A stretch of DNA of 64,000 nt, taken from positions 1 through 64,000 of the forward strand of contig NZ_VRKQ01000010.1 of the NCBI RefSeq assembly GCF_008056315.1, in the 5' to 3' direction. The notes beneath the pieces were generated by a model that was not told the DNA's origin, ran no database searches, and saw only the letters and a program-made list of their open reading frames with translations. This DNA is from Seonamhaeicola maritimus (lineage in GTDB: Bacteria; Bacteroidota; Bacteroidia; Flavobacteriales; Flavobacteriaceae). Positions within the stretch are counted from its first letter, which is position 1; the number at the start of each line of letters is the position of its first letter. The position numbers were made by a program, and so were the translations under genes. Positions 36,137 to 45,232 of the stretch are shown in pieces.

Positions 36137-37414
36137 ATGAACACAGGTAGAACCAAATATTTCAACTTTGACTGGATTACAATCATACTCTTTTTATTGT
36201 TAGTGGGCTTTGGATGGCTAAATATCATATCCGCTTCACACACTGGAGAAACACTTAACTATCTTGATTTCAACCAATCTTATGGAAAACAACTTATATT
36301 CATTTTCTTAACTTTTGGTCTCGTTGTTGTTTTATTAGCTATTGACACTAAATTTTATGAACGGTTTTCTAGTGTTATTTACATTATTTCCATGCTTTCC
36401 TTGGTTGGACTTTTCATTTTTGGCAAAAATGTAAATGGGGCTACTTCATGGTACGCCATTGGAGGCATGACTTTACAACCTAGTGAATTTGCCAAAGCAG
36501 CTACTGCCCTGGCTGTAGCTAAACATATTAGTGATTTAAATACCAATATTAATTCTCTCAAAGATCAAATAAAAACTTTTATAATTATTATAATACCAGC
36601 CTTATTGGTTTTACTTCAAAATGATACTGGTAGTACAATTGTATATGGTGCTTTTTTCTTTGTTTTATATAGAGAAGGTTTGCCAAAATACTATTTAACT
36701 ATAGGAATCTCTATGATAGTTTTAGCTATTTTGGCATTAAAGTTTGGCGCAATTGTTACATCATTTATTGCGTCCATTCTTATTTTTACCTATTACTTTT
36801 TTAATAGAAAAAAAGTTTCACTTTTTCAATCTGTATTCATTTTATTGTTGTCAATAGCATTATCATTTGGAGTGAAATTCTTTTATCAAAGTATCTTACA
36901 ACCTCACCAGCAGGACCGTATTAGCCTATGGCTGCGTTTAGAAAAAGATCCTGCTAAGCTTGAGCAAATGAAAAGAACTTTCGCCTATAACTTAAACGAA
37001 TCTGAAAAAGCAATCAGTTCAGGAGGTTTTACAGGAAGAGGTTTTATGGAAGGCACAAGGACTACCGGGAAATTTGTACCTGAGCAACATACCGATTATA
37101 TTTTTAGTACCGTTGGCGAAGAGTGGGGATTCTTGGGCTGTACTTTTGTTGTTGTTGTTTTTGTTTTGTTATTATTACGCATTCTTCATTTGGCGGAATT
37201 ACAAAAATCTCAATTCAGTAGAGTTTATGGTTACGGGGTAGCATCCATTATTTTTATTCATTTCTTTATAAATATTGGTATGGTGATGGGATTGATTCCA
37301 ACAATTGGTATACCGTTGCCCATGTTTAGTTATGGTGGTTCTGGACTATGGGCGTTTACAATTTTAATATTCATATTTATTAAATTAGATTCTAACAGGA
37401 TAAACGAATGGTAG
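36137..37414 (+). CDS. rodA: Peptidoglycan glycosyltransferase RodA
   Basis: This 425-residue SEDS protein has about ten membrane helices. Conserved sequences are NGATSWYAIGGMTLQPSEFAK, the catalytic-loop region with SGGFTGRGFMEGTRT, VPEQHTDYIFSTVGEEWGF and IPLPMFSYGGSG. It polymerises glycan strands with PBP2. It directly abuts mrdA and is followed by a lipoprotein with a deformylase domain. Confidence 0.97.
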   Translation: MNTGRTKYFNFDWITIILFLLLVGFGWLNIISASHTGETLNYLDFNQSYGKQLIFIFLTFGLVVVLLAIDTKFYERFSSVIYIISMLSLVGLFIFGKNVNGATSWYAIGGMTLQPSEFAKAATALAVAKHISDLNTNINSLKDQIKTFIIIIIPALLVLLQNDTGSTIVYGAFFFVLYREGLPKYYLTIGISMIVLAILALKFGAIVTSFIASILIFTYYFFNRKKVSLFQSVFILLLSIALSFGVKFFYQSILQPHQQDRISLWLRLEKDPAKLEQMKRTFAYNLNESEKAISSGGFTGRGFMEGTRTTGKFVPEQHTDYIFSTVGEEWGFLGCTFVVVVFVLLLLRILHLAELQKSQFSRVYGYGVASIIFIHFFINIGMVMGLIPTIGIPLPMFSYGGSGLWAFTILIFIFIKLDSNRINEW

Positions 37415-37448
37415 TTAGATAAATATATAGATATACATTTTCACACTA

Positions 37449-38084
37449 ATGAAAAAACTGCTTCTACTTGTCTTCTTTACTATTCTATTTATAAGATGTT
37501 CTAGTACAAAGAATATCTCAAGTAACAGTTTTTCTAAATCTGAAATAGCCTTGATTTCCAATGCCGAGGCTTCTAAACCCATGCGAGTTTATAAAATCAC
37601 CAACAAAAGTGATTCGCTTTTACTCCGTACCAAAAGCAGCTACATTAAACCAAATCCAGATAACGATAATCAACAAAGGTTTATAAAAAGGCTATTTGCC
37701 ACAGTAAGAGACAGCATGTCTTTAGGTGTTGGTATTGCAGCACCACAAGTTGGAATATTGAAAAACATTATTTGGGTACAACGATTTGATAGAGAAAACT
37801 TTCCATTTGAAGTATATTTCAACCCAAGGATTATTGAGTACTCAAATAAAAAACAAACCGTTAAAGAAGGGTGTTTATCAATACCTAATAGATCAGACAC
37901 GCTGAACACTAGATCTTTTACAATTAAAATTGAATACGATACTCAAAACAATGAGCATAAAACTGAAACGGTTGATGGTTTTACTTCTGTGATTTTCCAA
38001 CATGAAATAGACCATTTAAATGGCATTCTATATCTTGATCATCTTGAAAAAGAAATGAAAGAGAGTAAAGACAGGAATAATTAG
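37449..38084 (+). CDS. Lipoprotein with a complete peptide deformylase domain
   Basis: This 211-residue protein has a lipoprotein signal peptide ending at C17 (LFIRC-SST) and a Ser-rich spacer. It then has the full peptide deformylase motif set: G93-VGIAAPQ100, E140-GCLS144 (metal ligand C142) and H185-EIDH189. All catalytic and metal residues are kept, so it is likely active. Normal PDF is cytoplasmic and acts on nascent chains; a lipid-anchored form would face the periplasm or cell surface. It is 34 nt after rodA. Its stop is 2 nt from the convergent gldC stop. Confidence 0.88.
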   Translation: MKKLLLLVFFTILFIRCSSTKNISSNSFSKSEIALISNAEASKPMRVYKITNKSDSLLLRTKSSYIKPNPDNDNQQRFIKRLFATVRDSMSLGVGIAAPQVGILKNIIWVQRFDRENFPFEVYFNPRIIEYSNKKQTVKEGCLSIPNRSDTLNTRSFTIKIEYDTQNNEHKTETVDGFTSVIFQHEIDHLNGILYLDHLEKEMKESKDRNN

Positions 38085-38086
38085 TT

Positions 38087-38422
38087 TTACTTTTTCAGCT
38101 CTAACTTTTCCGCAAAATAATCGCAAAAATCTTTCATAGTTGCGGTCATTTTTTCGTCTTGGGTAGCTCTATTAAAAGTATCGCTCATTGACACCAAGGT
38201 TTGATAAAAAAACACCTTCATTTCATCAACTGGCATATCTTTAGTCCATAAATCTATTCGCAAAGACTCCTTTGCATTAGAATCCCAAACACTTAACATT
38301 ATAGCCTTTGCCTCTTCATTACTTATTCCTCCATCTTCAGCGGTCCAGTGCAAATTCTCTGGTACTCTATTTTCATCCAATTCTATATTCAACTCAATCT
38401 TAGACTTATGCATTCCAGCCAT
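38087..38422 (-). CDS. gldC: Gliding motility protein GldC
   Basis: This 111-residue cytoplasmic protein matches GldC: KSKIELNIELDENRVPENLHWTAEDGG and LRIDLWTKDMPVDEMK. Loss of GldC reduces but does not abolish gliding in F. johnsoniae, so it is an accessory factor. It overlaps the end of gldB by one base, which suggests translational coupling. Confidence 0.95.
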   Translation of the reverse strand: MAGMHKSKIELNIELDENRVPENLHWTAEDGGISNEEAKAIMLSVWDSNAKESLRIDLWTKDMPVDEMKVFFYQTLVSMSDTFNRATQDEKMTATMKDFCDYFAEKLELKK

Positions 38423-39384
38423 TACTTTTTTGGTTTATATTTTGTGTTATTGTAAATTTCGTTAGGGCTCGTTATTAGCATTTTTTCTAAAGAAACATCA
38501 TTCTGCTTCATATAAGATCGCACTATTTGCCAACCAATATATTGCCCTATTCGTCCAGGAGAATCAGCATCGATTTCTTCTAAATAAAACTTAGAAAATG
38601 GTGCTGGATTTATAAATCTACCAGGTAATTTAGAATCTGTACTAAAAAGTAATTCGCGTTCAACAAAATAACGCCAAACTTCACTTTCATTAACATCTGC
38701 CCAATCTAATTCTTCCTGAGAATACCCGATGCGTTGTGCCTCTGTTCTAAATGGAATAACTACATCTTTAAAATAAAGTTGCTTCCCGAAAAAAATCATC
38801 TCATCTAAAAGTGTTTTGTTTTGACTTTGGAAAATATACTTTTTAGCATATTCGGTTGCTAAATCAACAACCAATTGTTCTTTTTCAAAATTAGCGCTTA
38901 TGAATTTCGGTATATTGGCATAAAACTCATGCTCACCTCCTAAATAATTATCTAATGCTATAATTGCAATGGTATCAGTTACAATTACCTTATTTCTGTA
39001 ATCTACATCACTTGTAGTGGTAATAACCCTAGGTGGATTAAATGTTCCAAAATAGTATTTAATATGATTAAAAAGCATCTCTATTTCTGCTTCCTCACTT
39101 TTAAAACCTTGAAAAGTATTTTGAACTTCACTAAATAGCATTTGTTGTAAGGTGTCTGACAATTTAGCTATCCAAAAAGAATCCTTGAATTTTTCTGAAA
39201 ACATGAATGGATATGCTTTCTTTAACTTAGGAAGGCCACTAATGTTTGATTCCGAAAAAAACACATCAAAACGTTCAACACTTATATCAATATTTATTTT
39301 AGCTATTTCCTTTTCTAGCTGACTTTCTTTTTTACAAGAAATGACAGCTATTAATATCAATGAAAACAATAGAAAATTCTTCAT
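38422..39384 (-). CDS. gldB: Gliding motility lipoprotein GldB
   Basis: This 320-residue lipoprotein has signal peptide MKNFLLFSLILIAVIS and C17. An upstream in-frame ATG at 39402 would add six residues. The body matches GldB: ISVERFDVFF near the N-terminus and PGRIGQYIGWQIVRSYM near the C-terminus, which resembles a zincin-like fold region without an HExxH. GldB is essential for gliding and supports the T9SS-linked machinery. It is coupled to gldC and divergent from nadE. Confidence 0.95.
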   Translation of the reverse strand: MKNFLLFSLILIAVISCKKESQLEKEIAKINIDISVERFDVFFSESNISGLPKLKKAYPFMFSEKFKDSFWIAKLSDTLQQMLFSEVQNTFQGFKSEEAEIEMLFNHIKYYFGTFNPPRVITTTSDVDYRNKVIVTDTIAIIALDNYLGGEHEFYANIPKFISANFEKEQLVVDLATEYAKKYIFQSQNKTLLDEMIFFGKQLYFKDVVIPFRTEAQRIGYSQEELDWADVNESEVWRYFVERELLFSTDSKLPGRFINPAPFSKFYLEEIDADSPGRIGQYIGWQIVRSYMKQNDVSLEKMLITSPNEIYNNTKYKPKK

Positions 39385-39429
39385 ATAAAACTTAAACGAC
39401 ATAAATTTTTATTAATTGAGTGTTTCGTT

Positions 39430-39449
39430 TATTTTTGTTGGCAAAGGTA
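39430..39449. promoter_or_regulatory. Back-to-back -7 elements for nadE (+) and gldB (-)
   Basis: TATTTTTG (39430-39437, plus) and TACCTTTG (39449-39442, minus) both fit TAnnTTTG and are separated by 4 bp. Each would give a leader of about 35-50 nt. -33 TTG elements are weak on both strands. Confidence 0.45.
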
Positions 39450-39476
39450 CTATTCTTAGATTTAAATTCATCTAAT

Positions 39477-40265
39477 ATGCAAACAGAAAAAGTTGCTAAA
39501 CATATTGTTAACTGGTTAAAAGATTATGCTACAAAAGCAGGTGTGAATGGATTTGTTGTTGGTGTTTCAGGAGGTATTGATTCTGCCGTTACTTCTACAT
39601 TATGTGCTAAAACCGGCATGAATGTTTTGGTTGTTGAAATGCCTATTCACCAAGCTGAAAGTCATGTAAGCAGGGCCCAAGAACATATTGAGCAACTAAA
39701 AAAGAGATTTGACAATGTTAGCGATACACGTACAGACTTAACTCCAGTTTTTGATGAGTTTAAAACCGAAGTTTTCCTTGATGGTGATCAAGCTACTGTA
39801 GATATGGCCTTGGCAAATACCAGAGCTCGTTTAAGGATGACAACACTTTATTATTATGCAGGCCTTTATAAGCTGTTAGTAGCTGGAACTGGTAATAAGG
39901 TTGAAGATTTTGGAGTTGGTTTTTACACAAAATATGGCGATGGCGGTGTAGATTTAAGCCCTATTGCAGACTTAATGAAATCTGAAGTATATAAATTAGG
40001 TGAGGCTCTAGAAGTTCCCGAATCTATTATGAATGCTGCCCCTAGCGACGGATTATTTGGTGATGCCAGAAGTGATGAAGACCAAATAGGTGCCTCTTAC
40101 CCAGAATTAGAGTGGGCCATGAAAATGGACGATCAAGGAAAAACTGAATCCGACTTTGAAGGCAGAGAACAAATCGTTTTTAAAATTTTCAAGCGTTTTA
40201 ATACTTCCAATAAACATAAAATGATTCCTATACCAGTTTGCAAGATTCCTAATAATCTGATATAA
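39477..40265 (+). CDS. nadE: NAD(+) synthase
   Basis: This 262-residue N-type ATP pyrophosphatase has the P-loop SGGIDS (31-36), GTGNKVEDFGVGFYTKYGDGGVDLSPIADL and the closing DGLFGDARSDEDQIG. It is the short form without a glutaminase domain, so it uses ammonia. ATG 39477 is chosen; the longer reading would start upstream of the promoter element. It is divergent from gldB. Confidence 0.95.
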   Translation: MQTEKVAKHIVNWLKDYATKAGVNGFVVGVSGGIDSAVTSTLCAKTGMNVLVVEMPIHQAESHVSRAQEHIEQLKKRFDNVSDTRTDLTPVFDEFKTEVFLDGDQATVDMALANTRARLRMTTLYYYAGLYKLLVAGTGNKVEDFGVGFYTKYGDGGVDLSPIADLMKSEVYKLGEALEVPESIMNAAPSDGLFGDARSDEDQIGASYPELEWAMKMDDQGKTESDFEGREQIVFKIFKRFNTSNKHKMIPIPVCKIPNNLI

Positions 40266-40268
40266 TTT

Positions 40269-40299
40269 TTGTTAAATATTCAGGAAATCATTACTTTTA
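40269..40299 (+). promoter_or_regulatory. Possible promoter of the response regulator gene
   Basis: TTG (40269-40271) is followed after 20 nt by TACTTTTA (40292-40299), one base off TAnnTTTG. It leaves a leader of about 60 nt. Confidence 0.4.
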
Positions 40300-40363
40300 C
40301 AGTTGCATATTCTCTCAATTTATAATTATCTCTCAAAAATAATTATGCAAAACAACCAAAATT

Positions 40364-40999
40364 ATGATAAAGTTATTAATAGCAGACAATCACCCTATTA
40401 CCAGAAAAGGACTAGAAGTTCTTTTTTCGGCTTCTCCTAACATAAAAATTGTTGGAAGCCTTGATGATGGTGCAGCCATCTTGGATTTTGTTAAGAAAAA
40501 TCCTGTAGACATTATTTTAACCGAAGCAGATTTCCCTAAACTAAACGGTTTAACATTGTTACGTCACTTAAAAAGTGATCATCCAGATATTAAAACCATT
40601 ATATTTAGTGGTCAGCCAGAAGAAGTTTATGCAATAAATGCCATAAAAGCAGGAGCTGCTGGTTATGTATCAAAAACTGTTAATGTTATTACAGTTAATG
40701 AAGCCATTATGAAAGTAAACGACGGTGGAATTTATTTAAGTAATGAACTGACACAGCAATTAGCATTTGGAAATCGTGTTGGAAAAAGCAGCGGATCATT
40801 TTACAAAAAACTTTCTACCAGAGAAGCAGAAGTACTTAAACTTTTAACAGTTGGTAGAAAAAATAAAGAAATTTCTAAAGAACTTGATATTAACGAAAAA
40901 ACCGTTAGTACTTACAAAGCACGATTGATGCGTAAATTGAAGGTTACTAATTTAGTGGATTTGGTAAATCAAGCTAAACTTTCAGACCAGTTATTATAA
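40364..40999 (+). CDS. LuxR-type response regulator with Glu at the phosphoacceptor site
   Basis: This 211-residue NarL/FixJ-family protein has a receiver domain (about 1-120) and a C-terminal LuxR HTH (STREAEVLKLLTVGRKNKEISKEL...TVSTYKARLMRKL). The phosphoacceptor that should precede xxxP in the beta-3 loop is E54 (LTEADFP), not Asp, and the acidic pair is D8-N9. Ser82-like S in IFSGQ and Lys in YVSKT are kept. Glu often mimics the phosphorylated state, so it may be constitutive. There is no partner kinase nearby. It overlaps the convergent dnaG end by 6 nt. Confidence 0.88.
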   Translation: MIKLLIADNHPITRKGLEVLFSASPNIKIVGSLDDGAAILDFVKKNPVDIILTEADFPKLNGLTLLRHLKSDHPDIKTIIFSGQPEEVYAINAIKAGAAGYVSKTVNVITVNEAIMKVNDGGIYLSNELTQQLAFGNRVGKSSGSFYKKLSTREAEVLKLLTVGRKNKEISKELDINEKTVSTYKARLMRKLKVTNLVDLVNQAKLSDQLL

Positions 41000-42952
41000 A
41001 ACCCTGTTAAGTTTTCTAGATAGTAGCATTTTTAAGCCTGAGTAGTCTTTAACTTCTTCAAGAACATTCTTATTTACATCATTTTTATGTTGTAACGTTT
41101 CTTGCTGAAACTCTTTTACCTTTTGGTCTATTAAGAAGCAACGCAGGCTTAAAATTGTTTCACTAACTAACTGCGCTACAGTATTTATCTTTTCTTTTGG
41201 GAATATATTCATTCGCTGCCAGTCATCCAGAACATAACGTTCATCCTCCATTAAAATGGTTGTGATTTGGTTTGATGTTTCTTGGTCAACTGAATTTATA
41301 AACATTTTAAGATCAAAATCCGGATTCTGATTAAGCCTATCAATTATAGTGTAATACAATGCTCTAAACTGTTCGTTGGAAAACTGCATCTCATCATCTT
41401 GCAAGTCCAAATAAATTTTCTCAAAAACCTTTGCCTCTTGAATAACAGGTTCTAAAATTAAATCACCCTTATCATTCTCCTTTAAGACAAGATCTTCAAA
41501 ATCTTCAACTTTATTTCCATAGAGTAATAATAACTCTATGATCTTTCGTTCTAAAACATATTGTACATCAACCTTTTTTACTGGTTGCTGATGTTTTATA
41601 ACTTCAAAAGCTTTTTGCTCTTTTTTAAATTGTTTGTTTTCTTCTTGAAATTCTTTTTTATTGATTTGGGCCAAAGTACTAAACAACACTTCTTCACTTA
41701 TATCCATTATTCTGGCACATTCCTGAATATATATTTCCTTTTTTATTCTGTCAGGAATCTTAGAAATACTGTTTACAATATCTCTAACAGTTTCGGCTTT
41801 TTTAATAGGATCACCTTTAGAATCTTCATATAAAACAGAAGCCTTAAACTGAATAAAATCTTTTGATTTTTCTTCTAAATACAATGATAACTCTTCAAGG
41901 GTATTCTGTTTTGCAAAACTATCGGGATCTTCACCCTCCGGAAACGTACAAACCTTTACATTCATACCTTGCTCAAGAATCAAATCAATCCCACGCAGTG
42001 AGGCCCTCATACCCGCTGCATCACCATCAAAAAGAACCGTGATGTTTTTAGTCAACCTATTTATCAACCTAATTTGCTCAGAAGTTAAAGCTGTACCTGA
42101 GGAAGACACAACATTCTTAACACCAGTTTGATGGAATTGAATAACATCTGTATAACCTTCAACTAAAAAACAATTGTCTTCTTTAGCAATGCTCTGTTTG
42201 GCATGATAAATACCATAAAGCACTTTACTCTTATAGTAAATTACACTTTCTGGCGAGTTCACATATTTAGCCGCTTTTTTATCATTTATTAGAATACGAC
42301 CCCCAAATCCTAAAACACGCCCGCTCATACTTTTAATAGGAAACATCACGCGACCTTTAAACCTATCAAAACGTTTATCTTCTTTTACAATTGTAAGACC
42401 TGTTTTTCCTAAATAATCAATATTATAGCCTTGTTTTAAAGCTTCATCAGTAAACGCCTGCCATTCATCTAGAGAATAACCCAAGTCAAACTTTTTAATA
42501 GTTTCTTCTGTAAATCCACGCTCCTTAAAGTAACTAAGACCTATAGATTTCCCTTGATCTGTTTTATGAAGAATTTTTTGAAAATATGAACTTGCAAACT
42601 CACTTACCAAATACAAACTCTCGCGCTCATCAGCAGCTTCTTTTTGTTCATTTGTTTGCTGAGTTTCCTCTATTTCTATATTATATTTTTTTGCCAAATA
42701 TTTAATTGCCTCTGGATAGGTAAAATGTTCATGCTCCATTAAAAAAGCTACTACATTTCCTCCTTTACCAGTACTAAAATCCTTCCATATTTGTTTTACA
42801 GGAGACACCATAAAACTCGGTGTTCGCTCATCACTAAAAGGGCTTAAACCTTTAAAATTACTACCTGCTTTTTTAAGATTTACAAAGTCTCCAATAACCT
42901 CCTCTACTCTGGCGGTTTCAAAAACTTGATCTATGGACGATGGTGATATCAA
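40994..42952 (-). CDS. dnaG: DNA primase DnaG without zinc-finger ligands
   Basis: This 652-residue primase begins at a TTG (MISPSSIDQVFETARVEEVIGDF), the start that fits homologues. The RNA-polymerase core has the TOPRIM motif (FLVEGYTDV...FDGDAAGMRA) and is intact. The N-terminal CHC2 zinc-binding ligands are absent: the usual CPFH is S37-P-F-S40 and the usual HCFGC is K-D58-F-S-T61. The fold of that segment is otherwise recognisable (TPSFMVSPVKQIW). A C-terminal helicase-interaction region follows. It ends convergent with the response regulator gene, overlapping by 6 nt. Confidence 0.93.
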   Translation of the reverse strand: MISPSSIDQVFETARVEEVIGDFVNLKKAGSNFKGLSPFSDERTPSFMVSPVKQIWKDFSTGKGGNVVAFLMEHEHFTYPEAIKYLAKKYNIEIEETQQTNEQKEAADERESLYLVSEFASSYFQKILHKTDQGKSIGLSYFKERGFTEETIKKFDLGYSLDEWQAFTDEALKQGYNIDYLGKTGLTIVKEDKRFDRFKGRVMFPIKSMSGRVLGFGGRILINDKKAAKYVNSPESVIYYKSKVLYGIYHAKQSIAKEDNCFLVEGYTDVIQFHQTGVKNVVSSSGTALTSEQIRLINRLTKNITVLFDGDAAGMRASLRGIDLILEQGMNVKVCTFPEGEDPDSFAKQNTLEELSLYLEEKSKDFIQFKASVLYEDSKGDPIKKAETVRDIVNSISKIPDRIKKEIYIQECARIMDISEEVLFSTLAQINKKEFQEENKQFKKEQKAFEVIKHQQPVKKVDVQYVLERKIIELLLLYGNKVEDFEDLVLKENDKGDLILEPVIQEAKVFEKIYLDLQDDEMQFSNEQFRALYYTIIDRLNQNPDFDLKMFINSVDQETSNQITTILMEDERYVLDDWQRMNIFPKEKINTVAQLVSETILSLRCFLIDQKVKEFQQETLQHKNDVNKNVLEEVKDYSGLKMLLSRKLNRVL

Positions 42953-43010
42953 TTGACAAAAAAATTGCTTAGAGTGTAAATGTAATATTAATGAATTGAT
43001 TTTAAAATTA

Positions 43011-43040
43011 AAAAAGCTTCCTAAATTTAGGAAGCTTTTT
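43011..43040 (-). terminator. Terminator after the 43075-43749 gene
   Basis: A perfect 30-bp palindrome (AAAAAGCTTCCTAAA and its complement) forms a long A/T-flanked stem with T runs on both strands. It lies 34 nt after the stop. Confidence 0.85.
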
Positions 43041-43074
43041 TAGTTAGTCACTCAAATCAAATCACAAATCAAAC

Positions 43075-43749
43075 TTATTCTTTAGAAAGGTTAACTCCTT
43101 GTTTTAATAAGTATAAACCCATTACAGCTAACCATATTACTTTCACATGAAAGATTGGTTTATATATTTCAAAGTTATCGGCAATGGTTAAAATAATTCC
43201 CATAGCCACCAATCCTAATAAAATTGTAAACCATCCTAACCACGTACTAACAATTTTCCATTTCACTAAACCAGCACCTAATAACACAAGTCCAACACCA
43301 GAGAAGATTCGCCCAAATCGAACAAAACAAGTAACATATTGATTAGTATACAATATACTATTCATAAATTCCTGAATTTCCGCAGCTGATTTTCCTGCAG
43401 TTTGCCCAACACCCCAAGCACCGTAATTGTAATAATAAGCTGAAGCTATTGCAAGTGTAAATGTACCTACAATAACCATTCCTGCTCCCGGTAATATTAA
43501 GACTCTATGAGGTTTCCTACCGATTACTGATACTAATGCAAACATGGCAATTGCCATTGTTACCCAACCAAATATAAATATACGGTACATCCAAATCCAA
43601 TACCAAACATTCTCTCCAATAGAAGCAAAATCTTCAGCAACAAAATACTCACCTACATGATGAGAGGATAAGGCCCAACCTCCCCATAACATAAGTGCGG
43701 CAGCTATAAATGACCACCCTGTAAACTTAGTTTCAAAACTTTTTTCCAT
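43075..43749 (-). CDS. Six-helix membrane protein of unknown function
   Basis: This 224-residue protein has about six membrane helices (roughly 12-28, 52-72, 82-106, 140-162, 167-190, 199-217), with several Trp and Tyr at helix ends. I do not recognise the family. It is divergent from the sulfite oxidase-like gene and the two share 262 nt. It has its own terminator. It might be a membrane electron carrier or partner of that enzyme, but nothing in the sequence proves this. Confidence 0.72.
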   Translation of the reverse strand: MEKSFETKFTGWSFIAAALMLWGGWALSSHHVGEYFVAEDFASIGENVWYWIWMYRIFIFGWVTMAIAMFALVSVIGRKPHRVLILPGAGMVIVGTFTLAIASAYYYNYGAWGVGQTAGKSAAEIQEFMNSILYTNQYVTCFVRFGRIFSGVGLVLLGAGLVKWKIVSTWLGWFTILLGLVAMGIILTIADNFEIYKPIFHVKVIWLAVMGLYLLKQGVNLSKE

Positions 43750-43939
43750 AAATAATTTGTTTTAACAGCTTGTAAAGTAGTATTATCCAGTGGTATCTAT
43801 TGTAACTTTTGTTTCATAAGGGTTTTTAATTATAATTAACTTTCTACCCTTACAGCCAAATCTTGATATATGTAGTTAGATCAATTTTACAAGATTCGTG
43901 CTTTTAAATAACACCCAAAGATGTCAATAATTCTAATGT

Positions 43940-43955
43940 TGTAACATTAGTTACA
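43940..43955. promoter_or_regulatory. Inverted repeat TGTAAC-ATTA-GTTACA upstream of the sulfite oxidase gene
   Basis: A perfect 6-bp dyad with a 4-nt spacer lies 57 nt before the start codon of the molybdoenzyme gene. It could bind a dimeric regulator (CRP/FNR-like proteins use sites of similar size). No regulator gene is adjacent. Confidence 0.4.
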
Positions 43956-44011
43956 GAATAGTTTTTCAGATATTGTAATTTGTAGTGCTATAACTTTATA
44001 TTTTATCCATT

Positions 44012-45232
44012 TTGAAACGAAGAGAATTTGCTAAAAAAGCCACGTTAAGCTCCCTTGCAGCACTTATTGGTGCAGAAATTGTTTATGGTTCCAGTTTATT
44101 AGAAGATTACAACCCTCTGGCTTTGCAGGATCCAGATCCTTTTAAAATGTTCAATAAACATAAGGAGATGGTTGTTCTTAATGACAAACCATGGAATATT
44201 GAAGCCCAAGCTCATTTGCTCGATGATAATATTACCCCGAATTCTTGCATGTTCATTAGAAACAACGGACTTATTCCACAAGAAATTGATGCAAAAAAAT
44301 GGACACTAACGATTGACGGAGAGTCTGTTCTTAAAGAAAAAACATATACGCTTGATGAATTAAAATCTAAGTTTAAACAATATACATATCAATTAACTTT
44401 AGAATGCGGTGGTAATGGCAGGAGTGAATTCAATCCACCAGCGAAAGGGAATCAATGGACTGTTGGTGCTGTACATTGCGCCTCTTGGACAGGTGTACGG
44501 TTAAAAGACGTGTTAGAAGATGCTGGCATTAAATCCAACGCTGTATATATTGGTTATCATGCTACAGATACGCATTTAAGTATGGACCCAACCAAAGAAC
44601 CAATTTCTAGAGGATGCCCGATGTCTAAAGCGCTTCAAGATGAAACACTTTTAGCTTTTAAAATGAACGATGAAGATATTCCTGTAGCACATGGTTATCC
44701 ACTTCGTTTAGTTGCTGGAGGTTGGCCAGCGTCTGTTTCAGGTAAATGGGTAAATAGAATTAGTATTAGAGATAAAGTTCATGATGGCACAAAAATGACC
44801 GGTACTGCCTATAGAGTTCCTTGTAATCCTGTTGCTCCAGGAGATAAAGTGAAAGATGAAGACATGTGCATTATTGAGTCTATGCCTGTAAAATCATTAA
44901 TTACATATCCAAAATCTGGAGCAATTATTAAAGAAGGAAAGAGCTTAAATATAAGGGGACATGCTTGGGCTGGAGAATTAGAAGTTGGCAAATTAGAATA
45001 TTCTATAGACTTTGGATCAACATGGAAAACATGTTCTCTTGAAAAGCCAGCTAACCGTTTGGCGTGGCAACATTTTACAGCTTCTGTAGATTTTCCTAAA
45101 AAAGGGTATTATGAAATTTGGGCTAGAGCGACAGATTCTCTAGGAAATTCTCAACCCATGTTATTACCAGGATGGAATCCAAAAGGATATTTAAACAATG
45201 CATGTCATAGAATTGCCGTAAAAGTAAGTTAG
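44012..45232 (+). CDS. Sulfite oxidase-like molybdoenzyme, Tat-exported
   Basis: This 406-residue protein starts at a TTG that gives a twin-arginine leader (MKRREFAKKATLSSLAALIG). The molybdopterin-cofactor ligand is C132 in LECGGNGR, and the conserved VHCASWTGVRLKDVL and HGYPLRLVAGGWP segments are present. A C-terminal Ig-like dimerisation domain follows (about 290-400). It belongs to the sulfite oxidase family (SorA/SUOX). It ends at the ATG of a cytochrome c gene, which is the likely electron acceptor. Confidence 0.88.
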   Translation: MKRREFAKKATLSSLAALIGAEIVYGSSLLEDYNPLALQDPDPFKMFNKHKEMVVLNDKPWNIEAQAHLLDDNITPNSCMFIRNNGLIPQEIDAKKWTLTIDGESVLKEKTYTLDELKSKFKQYTYQLTLECGGNGRSEFNPPAKGNQWTVGAVHCASWTGVRLKDVLEDAGIKSNAVYIGYHATDTHLSMDPTKEPISRGCPMSKALQDETLLAFKMNDEDIPVAHGYPLRLVAGGWPASVSGKWVNRISIRDKVHDGTKMTGTAYRVPCNPVAPGDKVKDEDMCIIESMPVKSLITYPKSGAIIKEGKSLNIRGHAWAGELEVGKLEYSIDFGSTWKTCSLEKPANRLAWQHFTASVDFPKKGYYEIWARATDSLGNSQPMLLPGWNPKGYLNNACHRIAVKVS

